From the NCBI GenBank assembly GCA_023634235.1, contig JAMKCF010000008.1:1493001-1557000 (forward strand): a stretch of DNA of 64,000 nt. The letters are read 5' to 3'. The notes beneath the pieces are model-generated. The model was not told where the DNA came from, did not search any database, and saw only the letters and a list, made by a program, of their open reading frames with translations. Position 1 is the stretch's first letter. The number at the start of each line of letters is the position of its first letter. The position numbers and the translations under genes are program-made. Below are positions 1-10,600 of the stretch, piece after piece. This DNA is from Pisaster brevispinus. Lineage: Eukaryota > Echinodermata > Asteroidea > Forcipulatida > Asteriidae.

Positions 1-240
1 TACTTTGAGATTGACGTAAGGCATGAAGGATTTCATGTCTCTTAGTGACACCCTAAGACAGAACAAAAAGAAGAGGAATATTTAGAATGCCCATCAGATG
101 CCCCTATCAACCAGGATCTATTTATTGCAACAATTGCCATAGTTGGATCTTGTTGTAATTTCTGGTCATCAAAGCTGTTTAGTTTGTTACTTCTAATGCA
201 CATTGTAATCTTAAAGCATGCTTTCAAATGTCTTCAGTAA

Positions 241-477
241 TCAATCAATTAATATTCTAGCAACTGCACAAGGTGTGTCTTGCTGTTGGTTTGATTCTGA
301 TTGTAAAATTTCCACAGATGTATATTTTCTTATAAAGTCCTCCTTGACGGGCATGCATGGCAAAGGGGAAAAAGCTGCTGTGAACTCTTCAAACATGAAG
401 TTCAATCTGCATTCAGTGATTAAACGGACAAAAACATCAAGCATTTGGGGCTTTTTGTGTATCATGTAAGCTGTCAC
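241..477 (-). other. Orphan coding-like fragment, unrecognised
   Basis: A 78-residue open frame whose composition looks protein-like (MLDVFVRLITECRLNFMFEE and later KEDFIRKYTS). It is preceded by an acceptor-like TTTGTGACAG near 478. I do not recognise a family. It does not match PLC-gamma EF-hand sequence, which would be expected on this strand. It could be a fragment of a transposon protein or a chance frame. Confidence 0.2.
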
Positions 478-787
478 AAATTTGTTGCGTGTGTGTTTAT
501 ATTTGTATTAATAATTTGTTTTATATTTCATTCCTTTTTATGTAACATATTGCTGGTGCTTATATTAGATTTTTAATTACTGTTTTTTGTAAACTGTACA
601 TTTCGGCTCTTAGTTTTTTAATAAACCATTAATATAAAAACAGACCATCACATGGATATGGCTGCACCTCACCAAACAGAACTTATTGGTCACAAAGCTT
701 GGTATTCGATTGACTTCAAACGTGCACTAAAACTACATTTTAAAAAAAACCAGTTGAAGTCAATGACTGTATGACACCTACAAGTAC

Positions 788-966
788 AATAGACCTTTCC
801 CATGGTGTGGCCATTGATTTTCTCCAATTTGAACCAATGAAACCAAACCGAGGCTGGAAGAAAAAATAGTCTGGCTCCTTTTCAGTGCAATGAATACTAT
901 CATTCATAACTGTTATTGGATGCAGGGAACATGACACAGATGGTGGCAGCATGATCAAGGTCTATT
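788..966. mobile_element. MITE-like element, family with AATAGACCTT termini (copy 1)
   Basis: A 179-bp block beginning AATAGACCTTTCCCATGG and ending TGATCAAGGTCTATT, so the ends are inverted repeats. The interior (ACCGAGGCTGGAAG, TGCAGGGAACATGA) matches the copy at 22443-22623 along its whole length. It has no coding capacity; open frames across it are shadows. Size and structure fit a non-autonomous DNA transposon. Confidence 0.75.
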
Positions 967-1143
967 ATCACTAACTGGGGGTTTATTAATTGAATCACGT
1001 AAAACATCCGTGTTGTCTTTGTCTAGCAACTCCGAGCTGCAGTGAGCCACTTGATTGATTAGCCCATCAAAGTCCTTTTTAAGAGCTTTCAGTCTGATTC
1101 CAATTTTCATTCTGTTCGATGACCTTGTTAATGTCTGTTGGGC
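967..1143 (-). other. Orphan coding-like fragment cut by a MITE, unrecognised
   Basis: An open minus-strand frame reads RMKIGIRLKALKKDFDGLIN and then a segment SSELLDKDNTDVLRDSINKP, amphipathic and lysine/aspartate-rich like a helical protein segment. It ends at the inverted-repeat element at 788-966. No start codon or splice boundary is convincing and no family is recognised. It may belong to the same relic as the fragment at 241-477. Confidence 0.2.
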
Positions 1144-1655
1144 TTATTGTTCACATTTGCTCCTTATGTATATATATTTTTAAACACAACAATTCAGCAA
1201 TATTTTGGGCTCCACAAACATTAACAAAAGGGTTGGCATTACAGTGAACGTGTGTATTATATTAAATGTAATATTTATTACAAGGAAACGAACATTTCTT
1301 CCTTGACTGAATGAAGGTCACTCATGACAATGCCCAAATCTCTGTTTGCTTCTGGGAATTCTTTAGACTGGGGATTCCCCTCAGCAACCCAGCCAAAAAA
1401 AAGAACAGCCTTGAACGTTTAGAGTGCAGCCTCTATAGACTGGATACATATGGACATACAATGCATCATTTCAATGATTTTTGCTTTATCAATTTTTTCT
1501 GATTGTGAAATATTAAGCTTTTGTAACTCTTTCAACAACAACAAAAGGTGAAGAACATTGGGCTGAAATACTCACAAGTCATTTTTTGATTTCCCCATAC
1601 CATAGAACTCTCTCCGTAGCCACCTAGATAAAAGATAGATGAGAACAAATTCAGC

Positions 1656-1687
<32 letters not shown>

Positions 1688-1715
1688 GTCAATCAATCAA
1701 TCAATCAATCAATCA
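1656..1715. repeat. (TCAA)n microsatellite
   Basis: About fourteen TCAA units with a single GTCA interruption. It directly abuts the left end of the minisatellite that starts at about 1716. Confidence 0.95.
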
Positions 1716-4307
1716 GGCTTACAAGGTGATGAAGCCCAGTCTGCAGCCAATGTTAGGGTTTACAAGGCCAAGTAGCCCAGTCTGCAGATACATGTAATGT
1801 GAGGGTTTACAAGGTGGTGTAGCCCAGTCTGCAGCCAGTGTGAGGGTTTACAAGGTGATGAAGCCCAGTCTGCAGCCAATGTTAGGGTTTACAAGGTGGT
1901 GTAGCCCAGTCTGCAGTCAATGTTAGGGTTTACAAGGTGGTGTAGCCCAGTCTGCAGCCAGTGTGAGGGTTTGCAAGGTGATGATGTAGCCCAGTCTGCA
2001 GATAATGTGAGGGTTTGCAAGGTGGTGTAGCCCAGTCTGCAGCCAGTGTGAGGGTTTGCAAGGTGATGAAGCCCAGTCTGCAGCCAATGTTAGGGTTTAC
2101 AAGGTGGTGTAGCCCAGTCTGCAGCCAGTGTGAGGGTTTGCAAGGTGATGATGTAGCCCAGTCTGCAGATAATGTGAGGGTTTGCAAGGTGATGAAGCCC
2201 AGTCTGCAGCCAATGTTAGGGTTTGCAAGGTGGTGTAGCCCAGTCTGCAGCCAGTGTGAGGGTTTGCAAGGTGATGATGTAGCCCAGTCTGCAGCCAGTG
2301 TGAGGGTTTGCAAGGTGATGATGTAGCCCAGTCTGCAGCCAATGTTAGGGTTTACAAGGTGGTGTAGCCCAGTCTGCAGCCAATGTTAGGGTTTGCAAGG
2401 TGATGATGTAGCCCAGTCTGCAGATAGTGTGAGGGTTTGCAAGGTGGTGTAGCCCAGTCTGCAGCCAGTGTGAGGGTTTGCAAGGTGATGAAGCCCAGTC
2501 TGCAGCCAATGTTAGGATTTACAAGGTGGTGTAGCCCAGTCTGCAGCCAGTGTGAGGGTTTGCAAGGTGATAATGTAGCCCAGTCTGCAGATAATGTGAG
2601 GGTTTGCAAGGTGGTGTAGCCCAGTCTGCAGCCAGTGTGAGGGTTTGCAAGGTGATGAAGCCCAGTCTGCAGCCAATGTTAGGGTTTACAAGGTGGTGTA
2701 GCCCAGTCTGCAGCCAGTGTGAGGGTTTGCAAGGTGATGATGTAGCCCAGTCTGCAGCCAATGTTAGGGTTTACAAGGTGGTGTAGCCCAGTCTGCAGCC
2801 AGTGTGAGGGTTTGCAAGGTGGTGTAGCCCAGTCTGCAGCCAGTGTGAGGGTTTGCAAGGTGGTGTAGCCCAGTCTGCAGCCAGTGTGATGGTTTGCAAG
2901 GTGATGATGTAGCCCAGTCTGCAGCCAATGTTAGGGTTTACAAGGTGGTGTAGCCCAGTCTGCAGCCAGTGTGAGGGTTTGCAAGGTGGTGTAGCCCAGT
3001 CTGCAGCCAGTGTGAGGGTTTGCAAGGTGATGATGTAGCCCAGTCTGCAGCCAATGTTAGGGTTTACAAGGTGGTGTAGCCCAGTCTGCAGCCAGTGTGA
3101 GGGTTTGCAAGGTGGTGTAGCCCAGTCTGCAGCCAGTGTGAGGGTTTGCAAGGTGATGATGTAGCCCAGTCTGCAGCCAATGTTAGGGTTTACAAGGTGG
3201 TGTAGCCCAGTCTCCAGCCAGTGTGAGGGTTTGCAAGGTGGTGTAGCCCAGTCTCCAGCCAGTGTGAGGGTTTGCAAGGTGGTGTAGCCCAGTCTGCAGC
3301 CAGTGTGAGGGTTTGCAAGGTGATGATGTAGCCCAGTCTGCAGCCAATGTTAGGGTTTACAAGGTGGTGTAGCCCAGTCTGCAGCCAGTGTGAGGGTTTG
3401 CAAGGTGGTGTAGCCCAGTCTGCAGCCAGTGTGAGGGTTTGCAAGGTGATGATGTAGCCCAGTCTGCAGCCAATGTTAGGGTTTACAAGGTGGTGTAGCC
3501 CAGTCTGCAGCCAGTGTGAGGGTTTGCAAGGTGGTGTAGCCCAGTCTGCAGCCAGTGTGAGGGTTTGCAAGGTGATGATGTAGCCCAGTCTGCAGCCAAT
3601 GTTAGGGTTTACAAGGTGGTGTAGCCCAGTCTGCAGCCAGTGTGAGGGTTTGCAAGGTGGTGTAGCCCAGTCTGCAGCCAGTGTGAGGGTTTGCAAGGTG
3701 ATGATGTAGCCCAGTCTGCAGATAATGTGAGGGTTTACAAGGTGGTGTAGCCCAGTCTGCAGCCAGTGTGAGGGTTTGCAAGGTGGTGTAGCCCAGTCTG
3801 CAGCCAGTGTGAGGGTTTGCAAGGTGATGATGTAGCCCAGTCTGCAGATAATGTGAGGGTTTACAAGGTGATGTAGCCCAGTCTGCAGCCAGTGTGAGGG
3901 TTTGCAAGGTGGTGTAGCCCAGTCTGCAGCCAGTGTGAGGGTTTGCAAGGTGATGATGTAGCCCAGTCTGCAGATAATGTGAGGGTTTACAAGGTGGTGT
4001 AGCCCAGTCTGCAGCCAGTGTGAGGGTTTGCAAGGTGATGATGTAGCCCAGTCTGCAGATAATGTGAGGGTTTACAAGGTGATGTAGCCCAGTCTGCAGC
4101 CAGTGTGAGGGTTTGCAAGGTGATGATGTAGCCCAGTCTGCAGATAATGTGAGGGTTTACAAGGTGGTGTAGCCCAGTCTGCAGATAATGTGAGGTTTTA
4201 CAAGGTGATGTAGCCCAGTCTGCAGATAATGTGAGGGTTTACAAGGTGATGTAGCCCAGTCTGCAGATAATGTGAGGGTTTACAAGGTGATGTAGCCCAG
4301 TCTGCGG
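1716..4307. repeat. Minisatellite, 41/44-bp units with 126-bp higher-order repeats
   Basis: About 60 tandem units, each centred on AGCCCAGTCTGCAG. Units are 41 bp, or 44 bp when an extra GAT is present (GTGATGATGTAGCC). Variant cores are CCAATGTTAGGGTTTAC, CCAGTGTGAGGGTTTGC and ATAATGTGAGGGTTTAC. Between about 2927 and 3850 the CCAATG/ATAATG variant mostly recurs every 126 bp (41+41+44), for example at 2927, 3053, 3179, 3346, 3472, 3598, 3724 and 3850, with one 167-bp step that adds an extra unit. The left part is less ordered. Since 126 is a multiple of three, long frames stay open on the minus strand; these are not taken as genes. It lies in PLCG intron 3. Confidence 0.95.
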
Positions 4308-4365
4308 TCAATCATGCCAGAAACACTTTTGCAAACATCTTCTCAGAACTGTACAGGGTTCTTTT

Positions 4366-4540
4366 TATGCGTGATACGCAACACACAGGACCTACTGTAC
4401 AAATTAACATCCCATCCGAAGGACGAAGCCATTATGGTTTCTGCTTGCTCAAGGACAAACCCAATGACCGGGACCAGAACCCATGCTCTGACAACTTGAG
4501 TCCGTGCACTAGACCACTCGGCCACGACACTCTACAGATA
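4366..4540 (-). mobile_element. tRNA-Leu-like SINE (minus orientation)
   Basis: Read on the minus strand it begins GTGTCGTGGCCGAGTGGTCT (A-box-like) followed by a B-box-like GGGTTCTGGTCCCGGTCA. The body contains a tRNA-unrelated region shared with the copies at 19641, 32312, 32860 and 34015. It is not a functional tRNA: it cannot be folded into a full cloverleaf and continues into SINE body. Confidence 0.7.
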
Positions 4541-6079
4541 AAGTGAACTCGTTCAATTATTAAAACTGCACACATTCTTGTCATTGATGATAAAGTGCAA
4601 ATGGACACTTGAGTCCCCAATTCTTAGAAGGAATTTTGTCATCTAGACGAGACTGAAATATGAGATTGTGTCGAATGTTAGTCTATGCTAGTCCAAGAAG
4701 GTTCACAACACATAAATGTAACCTTTTGTGTTCTTCATCCAATGCATGGTGATTTTTTGCTTTATTAGTTTCATGTTAGTGTAAGTGCAGCTTCAATATG
4801 TGACATGTTCAAGGCTTGAATTTCAAGATAATCTCCACTAGACCATACATGTAAACTGGACCACAACTATATTTACAAGAACTAAACACTTCCCTATTTT
4901 TTATGAAAAGCTTAAAGAGGGGCTCCAAGTTCAAATTCAGTTTTGTGATGCCCTCATTTTCCAATAAATGGAGTCCTTAAGTGGGGGGAAAAATTACAAG
5001 TCTGTAGCCTCACATTAAGCCTTTTTATTTGATACTTTTTCAGAGCAAAATTTGAAACATGGCCTTGCCAGACATCAAAATAAAAATGGGTCGGTACATT
5101 CCAAAGAGGAATTTTGTGGTAGTCAAAAGGTCAAATTCAATGCCATTTAGATCAAATATCATCAAAATGAAGGAATGAACTTGAAACTCTCTGTACAAGA
5201 AATGTTCAAACCATGTAATTGAAATCAAACGTTTGGGGGTTTTAACAAGGTTTGCTCTGGAAGGATTATCAAACACAGTGGCATTTTAAACCATTTTAAC
5301 ATAAAGTTAGAGGCTTAACATTGTTTTTTCCAATTTCACAAAGACTCTAGCTATTGGGAAAATTAGTTGATCACAAAACTAGATTTGACCTTGGGTACAT
5401 TAGTAAATTTCTTGAAAATACTAAACCTGAGACGCTAATATTACTGGTCAGTGATTAAGTGGGACTTTTAAGTCCTAATGTTGGCCAAATTTAATCTGCT
5501 AAGCACAGATAGCAGGAAAAAACAACCATACAGTACAAGTATAACATGACAAATATAGTAGTAACTACATCAAACTCTTTGTACAGTTTGTTGCATGTAA
5601 TTACAGATTGGTACAAAAAACCTACCTGACAACATTAACCAACATGTCTGTTCTCATAAAAGGTACATATGCAGTGAATATTTTGTTTTTTTCAAAGAAG
5701 CAATACACGATAATGTCATAAATAAGAATGTCATTGAATCCTGTATGCATTATCGGCTCCAGCAACCCAGCTTTTGTATTGTACTGAACAATGAACAATA
5801 TCATCCATTAATAATTGATTGCTATCATTCATGCTTCTTCACGGTGAAGAGGACTACATGTATTCAAAGCAGAATTAATAATGATGGATAGAGTCAGAAA
5901 AAAAAAAAAAACTGCTGAGTTTGCAGTAAAGAACATGATGTTACAATTTGTTTGTCCATGTATATTTGGTCCTTGGGTTCTGTTTATTCTGTACTCAGTT
6001 TGAAAATATTTTAGTATGGATCTACATTGCATTGCCTCTGTTGTTGTTACTTGAATTCAATGTTTTTCTTCTTTTTTTC
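4541..6079. other. Intronic AT-rich DNA, no gene seen
   Basis: This stretch of PLCG intron 3 contains only short unsupported frames. A poly-A run lies near 5899-5911. No repeat or exon could be recognised. Confidence 0.5.
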
Positions 6080-6453
6080 AGGATTGGTAGAGCTGACAAA
6101 ACAGTTGCAATGTTCATGTTTTGTGTGATCAACCATACATATACCTGAAATAACAAACCTGTGAAAATTTGAGCTTAATCCGTGTGAGTCAGGAGAAAAT
6201 AGTGAAAAACTATGCACAAATTTCAGCATGTAAATACACTGTCCACAATTTGAGTTGAAACAACCAAAATCAGCCGGGTTTTTTTATGTAGGTTTTCAGG
6301 AACAGTTTTCTTGAATATGACTTCAATTCAGAGGGAAATAATTCAAAAGAAAAAAAGTTCTAGAATGAACTTCATACTCAGTAAACTTTTAGACTAAAAT
6401 TAAACAATGGTGCTTTTTTATTCTTACCAATCCTGTATAAATACCTTTATATA
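6080..6453 (+). repeat. Interspersed repeat, copy 1 of a direct pair
   Basis: It begins GGATTGGTAGAGCTGACAAA and continues with AATAACAAACCTGTGAAAAT, CAGCATGTAAA, TTGAATATGACTT and a T-rich end. The same blocks in the same order and orientation occur at 10750-11090. Noncoding; probably a MITE or a fragment of a larger element. Confidence 0.7.
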
Positions 6454-6754
6454 GGGCAGGTTGCAAGGATGGTAGAAAAGCTGGGTTATTTTATAGAGCA
6501 AGGGTTATTTGCACACACTCTATAGCCCTGGGTCACTCAGCAGAGCGAAACTTACTATCACATTTATGCCCTTGTATTGAATGGTAGTACTTATGCATGT
6601 CATACAGGGTGTTAAATTTGACATGCAGGAAGTCACAAAGCTCAACAATAATGCACACCCCAAATTCTAAGAAGAGCATGCATGGATTACTTCACTTTCA
6701 GTGACATTTACTAACAAAACACTCTCAGGAAAAAATGGCATAATCTTCTCATTC

Positions 6755-7025
6755 CAGCCAATATTTGAAGAGGCACTTAAGTTCAACGGCAACAGGCCCT
6801 CCTACTTCAGTACCAGGTAGGAACGGCTGATACAGAATGACAAAGTTATCCAAGTGTGAAATCATTGCAGAATCGTCCAAGCATAGCAGCTATTGAAGAG
6901 TCCCAGGTGCTTGGTCCCTATGTAGTGTGCCGCTACTGAGACAACACAAGTGTCCCCAACCCATGGGGGATGGAGCTGCAGGCAGTCGGTGCAGCTTTGA
7001 AACCTAACTGTCTCCATCTGTGACC
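6755..7025 (+). pseudogene. Decayed coding-like stretch, unrecognised
   Basis: The base composition is richer in GC than the surroundings. Plus-strand frames give FEEALKFNGNRPSYFSTR just before GTAGGA, and later a short MELQAVGAALKPNCLHL ending in a stop. Stops interrupt the segment between them. This looks like a degraded copy of a gene or transposon segment; I could not assign a family. Confidence 0.25.
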
Positions 7026-7510
7026 TTGTCATTTTTTGTAATTTTCAAGATCGGTGTCAAATTCGACGTTGCAGAAAATTACTTTAACTTGAAATAATAA
7101 GACTCACCAACCTGTTTGCAATTTTTGGGGATTGGACTTGTTCTAATTAAGCTTACAGTTTACGCACCAATTTTTCTTCTTCTTAGTATTGACTAACTTT
7201 AATGAAAGAGTTGTGGCTTTGCAATATTTGTGGTTACATTCTGGATGGATTTCTTTTGGGTTGACCTTGCACACATATGTGTTTCATCTGATCATCACAC
7301 ATTGTAATTTATAGATGTGGTTCTTACAAGAATTAATATTTATCCTCTCTTTGTTTCCACTTGCCTGCTCACAATGTAGTTTCCCTCATACAACTTTGGG
7401 ATTCAACTTCAACGCTGAATTGGAAGTCAGATAATGATTGATAAACACAGTTTTGACGAAGCAAGCTTACTCTGGAAAGATCCTACTTGACAATCACAGA
7501 ACGGACTTAC

Positions 7511-7604
7511 CATTCTAGTTTGGTGGGGTAACTGGAGTTCTTCATCTCTTCTATGAACCAATTTAGACCGACGATCCACTTGTGACGTTCGTCTGCATTG
7601 TTTG
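7511..7604 (-). CDS. PLCG: PLCG coding exon 3
   Basis: The acceptor TTGCAG ends at 7605; the donor GTAAGT is at 7510-7505. The 94-base exon encodes ANNADERHKWIVGLNWF and the EEMKNSSYPTKLEW tail, the C-terminal alpha helix of the PH domain including its conserved Trp, followed by the linker to the EF hands. It is the last PLCG exon visible before the window edge. Confidence 0.88.
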
Positions 7605-10600
7605 CTGCAAGATTGAGATAAGAAACAAGACAAGTGTTTTTACAACTGCGTTTAAGATTGAGGTCATGTCCGAATTCGAGGCTACAGCTATGGCTACAGC
7701 TAGATTTCCACATCATTGTGCGTTGAAGTATAGCAACTCCTTAGCAACACCCTTAGCAAAAGTCATAGCCGTAGCTGTAGCCCCTAACTCAGATTCAGCC
7801 TAAAACTCTCCCATTGTTTGGGTGTGGGTTTCTTAGGAGTATTCTTTGGGACTCCACCCTGCTCCTTGCTTCTTGTAATTATGAGCAAGCCTGACAACAC
7901 TGATGAAAAGAGTCTAACCGTTGACCTGTCTTTTCACGCTCGTCTTGCCAAAACCGTCTCCAACACAATTGAAAGCTGATCATTTTCATTTACAAATCTG
8001 CGACGTTTAAAAACACTTTCTTACCGACAACTGATAGACTCTTTAGTCTGAACTCTGCTCCGTAGAATATGATGAAGCAGACAGACGCATCGAGTTTCTT
8101 GGCTTCTTCTGGCCATCTCTCAAAGTCTCTGGAGTTCTTACCGGGACGTATTTCTTTAATCATTCGTATTTTAACTATTAAAAGAAAAGAAAAACAACTG
8201 TTTTGTTTTCATCTTGCAGATATTAACAGGAATGGAAAGTCTTCAAAACTGTATTTGAATTAAACCAAAGTGTTGAACTTTTTTATTGAAAAAAAAATTC
8301 ATGTTGCGTTTAAGTGAAAAGAGGTGGACACAATACTATGATGCTATTAGGTTTGGGTAAAATGGTCTGTATCCACCCAAACCAAACAGTGCACTCCTAG
8401 AGTGTTCACCATACATGTATCTCAAAAAGGTTAATGAATATCACAGGGAAAATCCTGACTGTGCTTCACACTGGTGCCCTTCCTCACCAAGGAGACTGGT
8501 GCATCTCCTTGCTGAAGAAGGACATGAGTGTGTTATAAATAATGACTAATAAATATTGAGAGTGAAACCAGGTTTTCTGCTTGTTCTCACCAATACACTC
8601 TTGCTTTGCTAGATTTAGAACAAAGAGCCATACCATGAATCTCTTTGGAACTCCTTGCCTGGTGCATGTTTCCCTGCATCCTACAATCTAGACTGTTTTT
8701 AAGAGGAATTTGAATTCCTACACAGACCTCCAGCTCCCCTGAGTTAGTTTCATCTTAAATGTTTTCTTCTGTTGGCCATAGATGTTCATTTTTGCATCTT
8801 TACCCCGATGCAAAAAATAAACATCTATTAAAATTGTTGCGGTACCTGCTGCTAAGGATTCGAACTGCCTCTAGCTATCGGGCTAGCTTGGAGGTCTAGT
8901 GGTAAGACATCTGCCCTAGCAATGCAAAGGTTGTGGGTTCGAATCAGCCCCCCCCCCCCCTCCCCCGAGCGATTTGCCTGTGGATTTTTTTTTTCACAGA
9001 ACAAGGGAAAGTACCAGACAAAATGCAGTGCTTAATTCACATCTGTGTAAGGGTAAAAAATAAGTTATATTCTTGTAGGCGAACTTGCATAAAAAAAATA
9101 ATATAAAAATGTATTTTAAGAAAAAATATGAGGCAGACAACCGAAAGCGTTACAAGGCTTAAATCCCACTGCCAATCCTCCTAAAATGATGCAATGTATT
9201 TAATTAAGTAGATAATTAATCTTCCTACATGTATATTGGAAATGTGATCATCAAGTCAGATTGTAAATTAAACAAAATACTCACTCCGCTAGGTCCAAAG
9301 TTCAGATTATACATGTATGAACTAAGGGATGGTACATGAAGTACATTATCTTTCCGACATTGTATCGTGTGGATTTTATTTTATCAACACATTACTGATA
9401 AACACTAAGAGAATCAATGTGTTGTGAAGAGGTTTTAAACTAACCAGCCAAGGCCTGATTCTTGATAATCTTACCGAGACGAAATCAAAAATATCCAAAC
9501 ACACTGTAAAAGTTGAGAACAGATCTGACATTTCAGCCTTGAACACCTCACTTGTGTTCAAATTTCTACATGTGTGGTGAACGATCAGTACCTCGTCGCT
9601 CAAGTTTCAAAGTTGCATGCTTAAGTTTCAAACTATTGCACGCAGGTTTTAAATTTGCATGAAATAAAGTATGGGACCAACCGACTTCAATTGGGCCTTG
9701 GGACTTGCACACTCCGTGCTATCACCTGATAGCGTACCCTTTTGACAAACAGTCGCCAGTCTCTGTTGAAACACTTCTGATTGTGTTTATACCACACATT
9801 TAAACATGGCCATGTGAGGTCTCCTCGACCAATCAGAATGGATAAACTGTCCCAGGTATTTATGAATGTTGTATAAAACAAGTTTCTAGAAGCACAGCAA
9901 AGGTAAAACAATGAACAAAATCACAGTGGAAGATGGTTAAAGTGTACTCGTTATAGAGAAATATTAGAGCCAAGTCATTATCAATATAGCTCTGAAGCAA
10001 ACCCTTCACAACTGAAGAATCATTTGTTTCTTGTCCACTAGCCTCCACTCCACTCTCAAACCTTGATCTCAAACTAACCTTGACAAATCTTAAACGTCAA
10101 GGTGAAATAAAGTAATTATGCCAGCGTTTTTTATTGATAATTTGTGTTGCACACGTATATTTCCGGCAGTGCTCCACTGCCTATGGGAAATAGATTAGGC
10201 CATCAAAGGCTCTGATGAGCTTCTGAAAAGCAGATGACCAAAATAGATACCTGAACGCAACTCTCTTTAAAAGAAAATGTGTAATGAAATTATTATGTTG
10301 ATGGGAAATGGGGTACTTTGTACACATGATTTTAACATACCATTTACATATTATGCAAATACATGTAAGTGTACAGCAAAGCAAACAGGCAGCTGGGCAA
10401 AAATCCATGCCGAAGTTCAAGAATTTTTTTTTTTTTTTTACTGAAACACAATTTCTGGTCATTTTAACATTTGTCAATAAAGCTGACGTTTTGGAAGGAG
10501 GGGACTTACCAGACGAACCAAGATCTCCAAATATTAATTTGGAACTTAAACTGTAAAAGTTGCAAATAGTTATTTTGGGGGCCATTTCTCAAATACATAT

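Noticed and set aside
1930..4033. Long minus-strand open frames (up to 252 codons) with repeating LTLAADWATPPCKPSHWLQT-type sequence
   Set aside because: They follow the minisatellite exactly and stay open because the higher-order period is a multiple of three. They are opened at different non-ATG triplets, and no splice or family signal is present.
1716..4307. Regularly spaced repeats that might be read as a CRISPR array
   Set aside because: There are no unique spacers; units are contiguous variants of one sequence, in an animal intron.
1..7510. Search for PLC-gamma EF-hand exons left of exon 3
   Set aside because: No minus-strand stretch resembled the expected sequence after the PH domain, so the next exon is assumed to be beyond the window.
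8884..8950. tRNA gene candidate
   Set aside because: A and B boxes are visible, but no complete cloverleaf or acceptor stem closes, and the sequence runs into a SINE body. The same reasoning applies to 13438, 19641, 28290, 32312 and 34015.
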